This document shows positions 44,843 through 54,141 of a stretch of 64,000 nt of DNA, piece by piece. The position numbers and the translations under genes are program-made. The notes under the pieces were generated by a model. That model saw only the letters and a program-made list of their open reading frames with translations. It ran no database searches and was not told the origin of the DNA. The DNA is from JABJAG01 sp038137215. GTDB lineage: Bacteria; Pseudomonadota; Alphaproteobacteria; UBA6615. The stretch is from the NCBI GenBank assembly GCA_038137215.1, contig JAYQBG010000011.1, positions 1 to 64,000 on the forward strand, in the 5' to 3' direction. Position 1 is the stretch's first letter, and the number at the start of each line of letters is the position of its first letter.

Positions 44843-47065
44843 TCAGCCGTTCAGGAAGACGGTCGTATTCCCTGCTTCGGTTGCGCGCGCGACAACGCGC
44901 CCTATGATCGCGGCGTCGGGCGCGGCTCCCCTGTGCAGTTCGGAAACACAGGCCTCGGCCTGATCGGCGGGGACGCCGAAGAGCAGGCCGCCCGAGGTTT
45001 GCGGATCGAACAGCAAGGGCCGGGTCGGGTGTGCGCTCGCGAGAATCGCAGGTCCGGCGGAGGCTTCGTTGCCGGGACGCAAGGTGCTTTCGACGCCGGT
45101 CTTCGATAATTCATGCGCCCCTGCCAAAACCGGGATCGCGTCGAGGTCAATCTCGGCGGCGACCCCCGAGGCGTCCAGCATTTCGAGAAGGTGCCCGGCG
45201 AGGCCGAATCCGGTGATATCGGTTCCTGCGGTGACCTGATGGGCGCGCAGGATCTCGACGCAGGGCCGCAGCGAACGCTGCATGGAGGCCAGCGCGGCCG
45301 TGATCCAGTCACCACGGGCATCCGCGCGCATATCGGCGGCAAACAGGACGCCCGTCCCGATGGGTTTGGTGAGGAGCAGGGTATCGCCCAACTGTAGGCC
45401 GCCCTTGCGAATGATGGTGCCCGGTTCGGCGTAGCCATTGATCGTCAGGCCGAAGGCCATCTCCGCACCTTCGCCGGTGTGTCCGCCCGCCAGGACCGCT
45501 CCCGCTTCGGCCAGTGTCTCGGTGGCGCCCGCCAGTAGCTGGTAGAGATCGTCACCCATCTTGTCGTCATCGCCGTGGGGCAGCATGACGGCGGCCAGCG
45601 CCGAATGGGGTTCGGCCCCCATGGCGAAGATGTCGCCCAGGCAATGGTTTGCCGCGATCCGTCCGAAGAGGAACGGATCGTCGATGAAGGCGCGAAACTG
45701 GTCGACCGTCTGGATCAGGGATTTGCCCGGCGGGGGTGTCAGGACAGCGGCATCGTCGGGTGCGTCGAGCCCCTGGTCGAGACCTTCCTTGGTCTGTCGG
45801 GGCAGGCAGGACAAGGCCGTTCGCAGGACCGGCGCGGGCACCTTTGCGCCACAGCCGCCGCAGCGCATTTCTTCCAGCACGTCCGCGCCGGATGCGCCGC
45901 TTTCGTCCATATCCGGGAGGTCGTGATATTTCAGCATCCAGCGGCGGTCGATCCAGTCCTTCCAGCGCCAGACCCATTCGCCTTCCAGCGAGAAGGGACC
46001 GCGCGCGGCGATGGCATATTTCTCTCCGGTGGTGATAAGCGCCAGCGCCTGTCCCTGTGGCTTGTAGGGACGCAACGGTTTGTCCGTGGCTGCGCGGCGC
46101 AGGTTCTCGGCCAGATAGGGGCCCTGGCGTACGGCATAGACACCGGCCTTGGGCAGTTCGTGATGGATCATCGCGGCGGCGTCGCCTGTCGCGAAGACAG
46201 TCGGGTGAGATAGGGACCGAAGGTTGTCATTCACCTCGATGAAGCCTTTGTCGTTGCGTGCGAGACCGGTCTCTCCCAGCCAGCGGGGCGGACCGGCGGA
46301 GGTGACGAGAATTGTCTGGTCGCTGGCAATGTATTCGCCGTTGGACAATTCGGTGCCGCCGTCATCGATCCGCGCGGCCATGGCGCCGGTTCGTACATCG
46401 ATGCCGCGTGTCCGCAGCGCGCGCGTCATCTTGCGCCGTGCCGCGGCGTTGTAGCTGGGCAGCAGGGTGTCGTTGGCCTCGATCAGGGTAAAGACAAAAT
46501 CCTCCGGCTGCTTCCCCAGTCCGGGTGCGGCCCGCCGCAGTTGGTGGGCCAGCGCCAGCAACAGTTCCACGCCACCGGCGCCGCCGCCGATCACTGTCAG
46601 GCGAAACGGACCGGTATGGTTCTGTAGGCAGTCGGTCAGCGCGTGATAGGCCTCCAGAAAGCGGTCGATCGGCTTCACCGGCAGGGCATGTTCGGCGCCA
46701 TCGATGCCATGGGTCTCCGGTGTGGAGCCGGTGTCGATCGAGAGTAGGTCGTAGCTGACAGGCGGACGCCCGGCGATCTGCACCTGCTGATGCTCCAGGT
46801 TGATCCCGGTGGCGGGCGCGTGGATCAGGCGTGCCTTTGCAAACGCCGCGAGCGGGCGCAGATCGATATGGGCTTCGCGCCGCGAATAGTGCCCGGCGAT
46901 GTAACCGGGGATCATGCCGGAATAGGGCGTCAGCATGTCACGCGCGATCAGGGTCAGGCGCAAACCGGGTTCCGGCTTCATACCGAAGCGCTTGAGCACG
47001 TCCACGTGGCTGTGACCGCCGCCGACCAGAACAATGTCGCGGTGAATGGGAACCGTGGGTGTCAT
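44843..47065 (-). CDS. selD: selenophosphate synthetase fused to an N-terminal NADH-dehydrogenase-like flavoprotein
   Basis: 740 residues. The first 400 are a FAD/NAD-linked pyridine nucleotide oxidoreductase (IVLVGGGHSHVDVLKRFG; VFATGDAAAMIHHELPKAGVYAVRQGPYLAENL). From residue 400 comes SelD: RCGGCGAKV (active cysteine) and APDDAAVLTPPPGKSLIQTVDQFRAF, then ATPase blocks including HTGEGAEMAFGL and TDITGFGLAGHL. SelD makes selenophosphate from selenide and ATP. Fusions of this kind are known in proteobacteria. Gene lies next to tRNA-Sec. Confidence 0.95.
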   Translation of the reverse strand: MTPTVPIHRDIVLVGGGHSHVDVLKRFGMKPEPGLRLTLIARDMLTPYSGMIPGYIAGHYSRREAHIDLRPLAAFAKARLIHAPATGINLEHQQVQIAGRPPVSYDLLSIDTGSTPETHGIDGAEHALPVKPIDRFLEAYHALTDCLQNHTGPFRLTVIGGGAGGVELLLALAHQLRRAAPGLGKQPEDFVFTLIEANDTLLPSYNAAARRKMTRALRTRGIDVRTGAMAARIDDGGTELSNGEYIASDQTILVTSAGPPRWLGETGLARNDKGFIEVNDNLRSLSHPTVFATGDAAAMIHHELPKAGVYAVRQGPYLAENLRRAATDKPLRPYKPQGQALALITTGEKYAIAARGPFSLEGEWVWRWKDWIDRRWMLKYHDLPDMDESGASGADVLEEMRCGGCGAKVPAPVLRTALSCLPRQTKEGLDQGLDAPDDAAVLTPPPGKSLIQTVDQFRAFIDDPFLFGRIAANHCLGDIFAMGAEPHSALAAVMLPHGDDDKMGDDLYQLLAGATETLAEAGAVLAGGHTGEGAEMAFGLTINGYAEPGTIIRKGGLQLGDTLLLTKPIGTGVLFAADMRADARGDWITAALASMQRSLRPCVEILRAHQVTAGTDITGFGLAGHLLEMLDASGVAAEIDLDAIPVLAGAHELSKTGVESTLRPGNEASAGPAILASAHPTRPLLFDPQTSGGLLFGVPADQAEACVSELHRGAAPDAAIIGRVVARATEAGNTTVFLNG

Positions 47066-47158
47066 GCAGTTCTCAAATGTGCCGGTGTCGTTCGGGTGTG
47101 AGGATAAACACGCCGCGGGGCGATCTCATTCCGCAATCCTTTGGGCGACACGGAAAAT

Positions 47159-47254
47159 TGGCGGAAGAGGGTGGGAGTCGAACCCACCAGGCACGTCTAA
47201 CGCCCCTCACCGGTTTTGAAGACCGGGCGCCCCACCGGGGAACGGTCCTCCTCC
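47159..47254 (-). tRNA. selC: tRNA-Sec (TCA)
   Basis: A 96-base tRNA with CCA encoded. The acceptor has 8 pairs (GGAGGAGG with CCTCTTCC, one G-T), the anticodon loop reads CTTCAAA (TCA), the variable arm is long (GAGGGGCGTTAGACGTGCCT), and the T arm is GGTGGGTTCGACTCCCACC. These are the hallmarks of selenocysteine tRNA. Confidence 0.95.
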
Positions 47255-47306
47255 ATCGACTATATTCAGACTCCCGGCTTCGGCGAACAAGGGGATGATG
47301 CGGAAT

Positions 47307-47585
47307 TTATCTCTTGCCTGCGGGGCAGGGGGTGTTCCCGACGAAGCGCGTGATCGCCTGGACGATGGCCGAGCCGGACGAAAACTTGGTGAGTTCGAGG
47401 TCGAGCCCGGCCTCTTCGGTCCAGCCTTCGCCTTCCATGACGAAGAGCTGCGCCATCGGCATGATCGGGATATAGGCCACCTTCAGCTTGGTGTCGGCAG
47501 AGGCACCGGAATGGGCGAGCAGCCCCATGGCCAGTGCGACGGCGGTAACGCCGCGCAGTGTGAGTTTGGTGATGGAATTTCGCAT
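47307..47585 (-). pseudogene. truncated ABC-type substrate-binding protein
   Basis: Signal peptide (LRGVTAVALAMGLLAHSGASA) and the first 50 residues of a NrtA/SsuA-like binding protein (LKVAYIPIMPMAQLFVMEGEGWTEEAGLDLELTKFSSGSAIVQA). It then stops at 92 residues with an unrelated tail where the family usually runs to about 330. It ends 52 bases from the 5' end of tRNA-Sec. Confidence 0.7.
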
Positions 47586-47603
47586 GGCCAAGTCCTTTCG
47601 ACT

Positions 47604-47661
47604 CTCGCGATTTTAAAGATCGCGAGGGTATATAGGACTTAAGAGGGTATATAGGACTTAA
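47604..47661. repeat. tandem 19-bp direct repeat next to an 8-bp palindrome
   Basis: GAGGGTATATAGGACTTAA is repeated head-to-tail at 47624-47642 and 47643-47661. CTCGCGAT/ATCGCGAG (47604-47626) forms an inverted repeat overlapping the first copy. It lies upstream of the truncated binding protein and could be an operator or an insertion scar. Confidence 0.6.
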
Positions 47662-47722
47662 ACCCACAATGACAACGTAGAACTTTTTAATTTACACTGT
47701 CATATATGTATTAAATACGATC

Positions 47723-48127
47723 TCAGGTTGGGTTGGCCTCGAAATAGGCAATATCTTCTGCGCTTTGCTTGAATTCCGGATTGCTCGGCCATTCGACAAA
47801 CCGCGGCGCCATGTCCGATCCATAGCGTACGCGGAAGAGCAGGGAGCGTTCCGGCCCGTTCTCATACTCGTGGACTTCACCCGGCGGATGGACCACGAAC
47901 GAGCCGGGTTTGACCTCCAGCACCTCACCATCGGGCGTGCGCATGGTGCCGCCGCCCTGCCAGCAGAAATAAATCTCCGTGCAATCGGGATGACAATGGT
48001 TCGGGCTCACCTGTCCGGGTTCCCAGCAGGCGACCGTGACGTCCCCGCCCGATACGGTTTCCAGGATTTTCTCGACATGTTTCTGTGGGTCGAAGACCTG
48101 TTCGGCCTCCAAATCGAATGCGATCAT
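47723..48127 (-). CDS. cupin domain protein
   Basis: 134 residues. Single cupin barrel with the metal motif WEPGQVSPNHCHPDCTEIYFCWQGGGTM (His, His, Glu) and the second motif FVVHPPGEVHEYENGPERSLLFRVRYG. No catalytic class can be read. It lies 134 bases downstream of the Sec-containing peroxiredoxin in the same direction. Start ATG 48127. Confidence 0.85.
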   Translation of the reverse strand: MIAFDLEAEQVFDPQKHVEKILETVSGGDVTVACWEPGQVSPNHCHPDCTEIYFCWQGGGTMRTPDGEVLEVKPGSFVVHPPGEVHEYENGPERSLLFRVRYGSDMAPRFVEWPSNPEFKQSAEDIAYFEANPT

Positions 48128-48261
48128 CGCGGTGTTCCCTTTCCTGTTTTGTGCTGCGGAGAAGTCTAGCTGTTTTGGTGCGGACTGATAAGTGGCTGAA
48201 CATGCAAACGCCGCACCGGAAACCCGGCGCGGCGCGCAAAAGTCAGACATGTGTCCTGACT

Positions 48262-48741
48262 CTACTTGTTCTTCTGGGACTCGTAGAAGTTCACCATTTT
48301 GACAATGTCTGCGGCATCCATGCGGCCCAGCGGGCCATCGCTGTAACTCGCGGAAATGATGTTGTTGCTGTCGGGGCCCAACACGAACTCCGATGGTTGA
48401 ATGATCTGGCGGCGATCTTCCCACCAGGAGCCCAGTGAATCCGCTTGCTCGCGGGTGACACCATAACCGACCGGGAAGTTGACCTCATCAGCCACTTCCT
48501 TGGCTTTCTCGATCGGATCAACACTCGCGGCGACAATAGAGACGCCGAGCTTGTCAAACTCGTCTTTCAGATTTGCGTAGCCGACCAACTGACGGCGACA
48601 ATAGGGTCACCAGTGGCCGCGATAGAACAGGATGACCCGGTATCCGGAACCGAGGCCATCCGGCAGGTCGAGCGTTCCACCATCGACGAGATTCAACGTC
48701 AGATTGGGGAAGGCTGAACCGATGCCAAGCTTGTCAGACAT
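48262..48741 (-). CDS. peroxiredoxin-like selenoprotein with UxxC motif (Sec at residue 45)
   Basis: From ATG 48741 the frame gives 159 residues with one internal UGA at 48607-48609: VILFYRGHW-U-PYCRRQL. The AhpC/TSA-like family has W-C-PYC at this position, so U replaces the peroxidatic-type cysteine and C48 is the second one. The sequence on each side (FPNLTLNLVDGGTLDLPD; VGYANLKDEFDKLGVSIVAASVDPIEKAKEVADEV) is an unbroken thioredoxin fold. A hairpin follows the UGA. tRNA-Sec, selD, selA and selB are within 7 kb. Likely a cytoplasmic peroxide or disulfide reductase. Confidence 0.9.
48577..48599 (-). promoter_or_regulatory. candidate bacterial SECIS hairpin for the peroxiredoxin-like gene
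   Basis: GUCGCCG pairs with CGGCUAC (one mismatch) around a 9-base loop UCAGUUGGU. The loop starts 15 bases after the UGA on the same strand, within the spacing used by bacterial SelB. Folded by eye. Confidence 0.55.
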
Positions 48742-48911
48742 ATCAAGTCCTTCTCATTGAAAACATGTGCCAAATGGCACGAGACGATCCCTATCGTGCA
48801 ATTTTGCGGGCTGCGTTGCAATCATGACAGTCTTGTATCAGCAGCTCGGATCATTGTATCTATGAGGCATCCGGGGGATATCCAATACCGGAACACCAGT
48901 GGAGGGACGTC

Positions 48912-49235
48912 ATGACGTTTGGCGAAGTTGTAATTTTGTTTGTATTGCCGTTTGTTCTGATGCCGGTCGTGATGTTGTTCATTGGCAGGTTTTTCACGGC
49001 ATCTGATAATGATGGCCGCACCGGTCGCCTGGAGAACTTCAACGATTTCCATCGCGAGGCTTATGTCGGATCGGCGGTTACCGCTTTTGTCACGGTGGTG
49101 GCGTTTGAAATCCGAGGCGGGCCCGAGCCGTTTGTTCTTGTCTGGCTGCCGCTCCTGACGACGGTCATGGTGCTGCCCTTCGGCTACACGATTGCGCTCG
49201 CGCTGAACGGGCTGTTTTCGAAGAAGGCGGCCTAG
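48912..49235 (+). CDS. small membrane protein, unrecognised
   Basis: 107 residues with three likely membrane helices: VVILFVLPFVLMPVVMLFIGRFF, AVTAFVTVVAF and WLPLLTTVMVLPFGYTIALAL. A polar loop with NDGRTGRLENFNDFHREAY lies between the first two. Its GGAGGGAC at 48900 provides a good ribosome site before ATG 48912. No family was recognised. It is divergent from the selenoprotein gene. Confidence 0.6.
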   Translation: MTFGEVVILFVLPFVLMPVVMLFIGRFFTASDNDGRTGRLENFNDFHREAYVGSAVTAFVTVVAFEIRGGPEPFVLVWLPLLTTVMVLPFGYTIALALNGLFSKKAA

Positions 49236-49253
49236 TTTCCCGTCGATTGGTTC

Positions 49254-50048
49254 CTAGACCGCTTCGGCGAGGCCACCGGCACCTGTCAGCACAATAAACA
49301 GCTCCATGTTGTCCGAACCTGTGTTCCGGATCGCATGGTTCTGACCTTTCGGCACAAAGACGAAACTCTCGTGGCGCAGTTCTTCCGTGCCTGAACCGTC
49401 TTCGGCTTCGCCGCGGCCCTTCTCGACAAAATAGATGGCTTCCGCCTTGGACAGTCGGTTCATGGCGATGGCGCCGCCCGGCGGCAGGGTGGCATGCAGC
49501 AGCGCGTTGGGGCTGCCATTGTGGCTGCCGATCGGCGCGCGCAGGGTTGCGTCCGCCCACGAATCGGGCAGATTGCCTTGCGGCTCCTCAGTGTCTTCGA
49601 GGCGCATCAGAATGCCGTCATTCAGACCATCGCGCGGGGCGGCGAGATCTTCTTCGGTCGCATTGCCGCAGAACTGGTAGCCGGTTCCGGCCACGTCCGG
49701 GGCGTTCATATAGAAGCCGATGACCCGGGCATCCTCGTCAGGTGTTTCGTTGTAGAAGAAGTGCTCGGAGCCTTTCGGCATCAGTCGGCAATGCCCGGCG
49801 GTTACCACCGCCCGGCTGTCGCCCTGTCCCACCACGCCATATCCCGACAGGTACACCGCGATTTCATCGCTGACCGTGTGCAGGTGCTTGGCGTGGGTCG
49901 AGCCGGGCCGGAAGATCGAGTGGAACACCGTTGTTGCGCTGCCCATCTCTCCGGTGATCGGCAGTCGGAATTCCGATATCGCCCAGCCGTCACGCTCTTG
50001 CATGCGTTCGATCTCGACGTCGTGGGTGTGAATGACGGATATGCTCAT
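49254..50048 (-). CDS. bicupin protein
   Basis: 264 residues with two cupin halves: FHSIFRPGSTHAKHLHTVSDEIAVYLSGYG with His/His/Glu-like residues, and ATLPPGGAIAMNRLSKAEAIYFVEKGRGEAED. The second half lacks the usual His ligands (GGAIAMN), so it may be structural. Substrate not clear. It lies just downstream of the GlcG-type gene. Confidence 0.82.
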   Translation of the reverse strand: MSISVIHTHDVEIERMQERDGWAISEFRLPITGEMGSATTVFHSIFRPGSTHAKHLHTVSDEIAVYLSGYGVVGQGDSRAVVTAGHCRLMPKGSEHFFYNETPDEDARVIGFYMNAPDVAGTGYQFCGNATEEDLAAPRDGLNDGILMRLEDTEEPQGNLPDSWADATLRAPIGSHNGSPNALLHATLPPGGAIAMNRLSKAEAIYFVEKGRGEAEDGSGTEELRHESFVFVPKGQNHAIRNTGSDNMELFIVLTGAGGLAEAV

Positions 50049-50057
50049 GAACTTCTC

Positions 50058-50480
50058 CTAACCTGCATCTGCGATCAGACCGACCGCTTCTATCCCGGCG
50101 ATCGCGCAGGCTTCGTCCCGATCGGAAACATCGCCGGTGACGCCGACCGCCCCAAGAATTTCGGCCGCCTCGTTCCGGATGAGTACGCCGCCGGGGGCGT
50201 TGAGGACTTTCCCGTCGGTTGCTGCGTTGAGAGTCTGGATGAACCGGTCCGGTCGCTCTACCAGAGCCCGGCTTCCCATCCCCATCCCGAGGGCCCCCCA
50301 GGCTTTGGCCTGTGCAATCTGCGGACGCAGAAAACTCGTGCCGTCTTCCCGCGCAAAGGCCAGTAAATGCCCGCCCGGATCGAGGATGGCAACGCCAAGC
50401 GGAAGACATTCGGTCTCCCGACCGTGCTTGAGTGCCACCCTGATGATTTCCTGCGCCTGTTCGAGTGTGACCTGGGTCAT
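50058..50480 (-). CDS. GlcG/HbpS family heme-binding protein
   Basis: 140 residues. The family blocks AVLDPGGHLLAF-type (VAILDPGGHLLAFAREDGTSFL), AQAKAWGALGMG and GGVLIRNEAAEILGAVGVTGDVSDRDEACAIAGIEAV are all there. HbpS-type proteins bind degraded heme; GlcG members occur in glycolate operons. Start ATG 50480 precedes the first helix; longer in-frame starts do not. It is transcribed before the bicupin gene. Confidence 0.9.
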   Translation of the reverse strand: MTQVTLEQAQEIIRVALKHGRETECLPLGVAILDPGGHLLAFAREDGTSFLRPQIAQAKAWGALGMGMGSRALVERPDRFIQTLNAATDGKVLNAPGGVLIRNEAAEILGAVGVTGDVSDRDEACAIAGIEAVGLIADAG

Positions 50481-50585
50481 CTGTGTCTCCACTATGCCGA
50501 CTTCTCTTTTCGGCCCGATTGGGTCAGAAGACCCTCCGATATTAGGCTCGTCCATTCAAGCAATCCGAACGGATTATCTCGCAGC

Positions 50586-51386
50586 ATGAGCGATATTGGC
50601 ATTCCAAGGATCAAGCTTCCGCAAGGTGCGCCCGTGCCTGATGTTGTGCGCGATATTGCCTGCGCGCGTTTCGGAAAGGCCGGCGTCATGATCCTGGAGG
50701 ATGTGATCTCGCCCGAGCTGGTGGCCGCCGTCCATGCGGACTACTCCGAGCGTTATGCGGCCTATCACAGAGACATCGAATACGACGATGCGCGCCATGT
50801 GGGCTATCGCCGCAACATGATTTCGGTGGCGGTGTCCGGGGCGCTCGCCGATCCGGGCATCTACGCCAATCCGGGTGCGATGCCCCTGATCCGGGCCCTG
50901 CTCGGCGCTGATGTCATTCTGGGCAGCCGTGTTGCCGTCACCTCCCTGCCGGGTTCGGAAGACCAGGAATTTCACGTCGACATGCCGCTGCTCTTCGAGG
51001 ATGCCGAGATTGGCGCCCAGGTGCCGGTTTATTGCGTCACGCTGGTGTTGCCGCTGGTGGACATGAACGCGACTAATGGAACCACGGCGTTCTTTCCCGG
51101 CAGCCATCTCTCGGTGACCGAGGAGCCGCCGGGGCCTCCGATCCTGCCCGAGGTGCCGGTGGGCCATGCGATCCTGTTCGATTCGTGGATCTGGCACCAC
51201 GGTACGCCCAACCGCTCGCAGGCGCCGCGGCCGGTACTTTACAACACCTACCAGCGTCCGTGGTTCCGCGATGTCGTTAATTTCGCACGTCAGAAACCAC
51301 TGATTATAGACGACGCAACCCTGGCCGCCGTTGATCCGGCGCACCGGCATCTGTTTGACTGGACCCGCATGCCGGGGATGGCATAG
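50586..51386 (+). CDS. phytanoyl-CoA dioxygenase (PhyH) family protein
   Basis: 266 residues with a double-stranded beta-helix. Iron-binding EFHVDM (HxD) and the distal His in WHHGTPNRS, followed by Arg (APRP) for 2-oxoglutarate. ATG 50586 gives a normal-length protein. Family members hydroxylate diverse small molecules using Fe(II) and 2-oxoglutarate; substrate unknown. It is divergent from the GlcG gene. Confidence 0.88.
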   Translation: MSDIGIPRIKLPQGAPVPDVVRDIACARFGKAGVMILEDVISPELVAAVHADYSERYAAYHRDIEYDDARHVGYRRNMISVAVSGALADPGIYANPGAMPLIRALLGADVILGSRVAVTSLPGSEDQEFHVDMPLLFEDAEIGAQVPVYCVTLVLPLVDMNATNGTTAFFPGSHLSVTEEPPGPPILPEVPVGHAILFDSWIWHHGTPNRSQAPRPVLYNTYQRPWFRDVVNFARQKPLIIDDATLAAVDPAHRHLFDWTRMPGMA

Positions 51387-51599
51387 CGCAGAGAATGCCT
51401 GCGTATCTCCGCATCGCTACCACAATTGATATCTATATAATTGCGTGCCGGTGTCAGCTTGATGTGCCGGCGTTGACCCGTTCGCGGGCCAGGGGGTACC
51501 GCATGGGATGCCGGTGGCATCAATCGGATGGTTTTTAGTCAGTCTCAGGAGGCGAACAACATGGTGGGCTTTAACGTTGGGTTTTCGAAAGGAATCCTC

Positions 51600-52208
51600 A
51601 TGCGACTACAAAAAGCCACAGCTGCCGCTCTTCTGGCCGCGCCCGCGCTTGCTTTCGTACCCGCGCCGGCCGGTGCGCAACTGGGTGACATTCTCAAGTC
51701 TCCCAAAACGTTGATCGACCGGGCGATCGAGGCGCGCAGCGCCGAGGACATCGCCAAGGACAACCGGATCGTGATCGATGTGAACGCGATCATGGCCGAG
51801 ATCGGCACGATCAAGGCCTCGACCGAAATCTACGAACAAAAACTGCTGATCACGGGCATATTCCCGGACCAGGAAACCCATGACAGTTTCAAGGAAGAGG
51901 TCGAGAAGGTGCGCGGTCTGAAGGAGTTGTTCTGGCACGCGGTCTTCATGAGCGATGAAGAACGCAAGCGCCGCCCCGATCTGCTGGCCTGGGACGATGT
52001 GCTGGTTCTGGAAACCAAGGTCGATGTGGAGATGGTCTCAACCCGCGGCGTGGCCGATGTGAACTTCCGCACGGCGGTGGATTCCTTCGGGACGGTTTAT
52101 CTGCTCGGCCGGGCCCGGTCCCAGCCGGAACTCGACAAGGCCATCGATACCGTTGCGAAGACCGACGGTGTGAAACAGGTGATCAACTATGCGTTTGTAC
52201 GTCCCTAA
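51600..52208 (+). CDS. BON domain periplasmic protein
   Basis: 202 residues with a cleavable signal peptide (LQKATAAALLAAPALAFVPAPAGA). Two BON modules follow: one around RIVIDVNAIMAEIGTIKASTEIYEQKLLITG and one at VADVNFRTAVDSFGTVYLLGRARSQPELDKAIDTVAKTDGVKQVINYAFVRP. BON domains bind membrane or peptidoglycan-linked structures. The start is ATG 51600 with AAGGAA at 51588-51593; in-frame codons upstream to 51528 lack a signal. Confidence 0.85.
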   Translation: MRLQKATAAALLAAPALAFVPAPAGAQLGDILKSPKTLIDRAIEARSAEDIAKDNRIVIDVNAIMAEIGTIKASTEIYEQKLLITGIFPDQETHDSFKEEVEKVRGLKELFWHAVFMSDEERKRRPDLLAWDDVLVLETKVDVEMVSTRGVADVNFRTAVDSFGTVYLLGRARSQPELDKAIDTVAKTDGVKQVINYAFVRP

Positions 52209-52218
52209 TCGTTCGTCC

Positions 52219-54141
52219 CTAGTCGTTCGGCGCGGACCCGAAAACGTCTTCGACCGTTTTCACCTGATGACGGACATTGCCGTCGCGCTGTGAAAGTTTC
52301 AGGCGGTCGAAATATTCCAGAACCTCGACCGCGAGATTACGCCCGATCCCGGCAGCCTTGCGGAAATCCGAAACCCCCACCGTGCCTTCTTGTTCGATCA
52401 TTTCGGCAAAGGTGTCCGCGTGGGCGCGGAGTGCAGCGGGGGTGAAGAAGCGGTTGCCCGCGATCTGAACGGCCATGCCCATGCGCACCGCCTGACGCAG
52501 GGTCTTCATGGCCGCGCCGACTGTCAGGCCGGTATTCGCCGCCAGGTCATGAATGACCGGCGGGGCCTCGGGTGTTTCTTCGAGCAGCGGCTGCAGCAGC
52601 GCCCAGTGCCGGGCATCGTCCCCGGTCAGCCCGGGCTGGTGTGCGGGCCGGTGGAGCAGCATGCCATCGCTGGCGATCGTGCCGTCGCCGACGAGAGCGG
52701 CCACAAGCGCGTCGAACAGCGGCTCGGGAATGTACCGCCCGAGGCTGCGGCGAAGCTGGCTGGCAGCCGGCCCGAGCCGGTCGGGATTGGTCTCATGGAA
52801 CTTGTCGAGCGCGCTCAGAAACTCGCCCCGACGCGCCGAACAGGCAGCCTCGGACAGGACAAGGCGATCCGCGCCGTCTCCGGCGATCACCGCGCCTGAT
52901 GCGTCGAAGGTACTTTGTGCTTCACCGTCGGACAGGTTGCGTGTGGCGAGAAATTCACCCACCGGCAGCCCGGTTTCCAACAGGCTCAGCGCGGCGGCGA
53001 GCGCCGCTGCATGGTCGGGTGTGTCGAATGCCTCCAGCATGGCCAGGCGGTCGGCCCGTGCGCGACCTCGCCGGGGCGGAAACAGGTCGATCACATGGCC
53101 ACCACCGAGTGTGAACTGCGCCGACTGATCCCGGATCACGAAGCGGTCCCGGGCGCACGCACCCAGTGCTTCGTCGAGGACCAGTTGTGCCAGCACGCTC
53201 TTTCCCGGCTCGATCGCGTCTGCCCCGAGGACCGCAACCCGTCCGGTCACGTTCTTGGCCCCCACATGCACATGCACCGGGGTCCAATGCCGGAGCGGAC
53301 GGCGCGCATCGGCCACTACCCGCAGGCGGACATCGAGCTTCTTGTAGAGACCGAGCACCGGGTCCGCGACAAGCCAGTCGCCGCGTGCGATGTCGTCCTT
53401 GTCGATCCCGGCCAGATTGATGGCCAGCCGGTCACCGGCCTGCCCGGTTTCGCTTTCGGCATTGTTGGCGTGGATGCCGCGGACGCGGGCCTGGGTGTCA
53501 AACCCGGCGATCCAGAGGCGGTCTTCCCGCGTGACGGTGCCGGAGAAGGCCGTACCGGTAACCACCAGGCCGGCACCGGCGACGGTGAAGACCCGGTCGA
53601 TCCCCAGCCGGAAATGACCGCCGCCGCTCTTGCTGTGGACCTCTTCTGACAGCTCGGTGATCCGGTCTACCAGCGCATCGACACCTGTGTTGGTGACGGC
53701 AGAGACCGGGAAGACGGGCGCGCCGGAAAGGGAACTCTCGGCGAGCATGAGGTCGATCTCGTCGCGCACCTCCGCGACCCGTTCCTGGGGCACCCGATCA
53801 ATCTTGGTCAGCGCCACAAGTCCGCGGGACACACCGAGCAGATCGAGTATCGCCAGATGCTCGCGGGTCTGGGGCATCGGGCCGTCATCGGCGGCGACCA
53901 CCAGAAGCGCGCAGTCGATCCCGGTCACTCCGGCAAGCATGTTGTGCACCAGCCGTTCATGGCCGGGCACATCGATGAAGCCGAGCCGCGCGCCGTTGGG
54001 CAGGTTGGTGTAGGCAAACCCCAGATCGAGGGTCATGCCTCGCTTCTTCTCTTCCGGCAGGCGGTCGGCGTCCGTGCCGGTCAGGGCCTTCACCAGCAGG
54101 GTCTTGCCGTGATCGATATGTCCAGCGGTCGCGATGATCAT
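52219..54141 (-). CDS. selB: selenocysteine-specific translation factor SelB
   Basis: 640 residues. EF-Tu-like GTPase domain: GHIDHGKT (residues 7-14), DVPGHE, and TKID; the SelB domain 3 follows. The C-terminal 250 residues are winged helices (ADTFAEMIEQEGTVGVSDFRKAAG and EVLEYFDRLKLSQRDGNVR) that bind SECIS RNA. SelB carries Sec-tRNA to UGA codons. Start overlaps the selA stop by 4 bases, so the two are co-translated. Confidence 0.95.
   Translation of the reverse strand: MIIATAGHIDHGKTLLVKALTGTDADRLPEEKKRGMTLDLGFAYTNLPNGARLGFIDVPGHERLVHNMLAGVTGIDCALLVVAADDGPMPQTREHLAILDLLGVSRGLVALTKIDRVPQERVAEVRDEIDLMLAESSLSGAPVFPVSAVTNTGVDALVDRITELSEEVHSKSGGGHFRLGIDRVFTVAGAGLVVTGTAFSGTVTREDRLWIAGFDTQARVRGIHANNAESETGQAGDRLAINLAGIDKDDIARGDWLVADPVLGLYKKLDVRLRVVADARRPLRHWTPVHVHVGAKNVTGRVAVLGADAIEPGKSVLAQLVLDEALGACARDRFVIRDQSAQFTLGGGHVIDLFPPRRGRARADRLAMLEAFDTPDHAAALAAALSLLETGLPVGEFLATRNLSDGEAQSTFDASGAVIAGDGADRLVLSEAACSARRGEFLSALDKFHETNPDRLGPAASQLRRSLGRYIPEPLFDALVAALVGDGTIASDGMLLHRPAHQPGLTGDDARHWALLQPLLEETPEAPPVIHDLAANTGLTVGAAMKTLRQAVRMGMAVQIAGNRFFTPAALRAHADTFAEMIEQEGTVGVSDFRKAAGIGRNLAVEVLEYFDRLKLSQRDGNVRHQVKTVEDVFGSAPND

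Noticed and set aside
44843..47065. Sec codon in SelD
   Set aside because: Some SelD proteins use Sec, but here the active-site residue is Cys (GGCGAKV) with no UGA.
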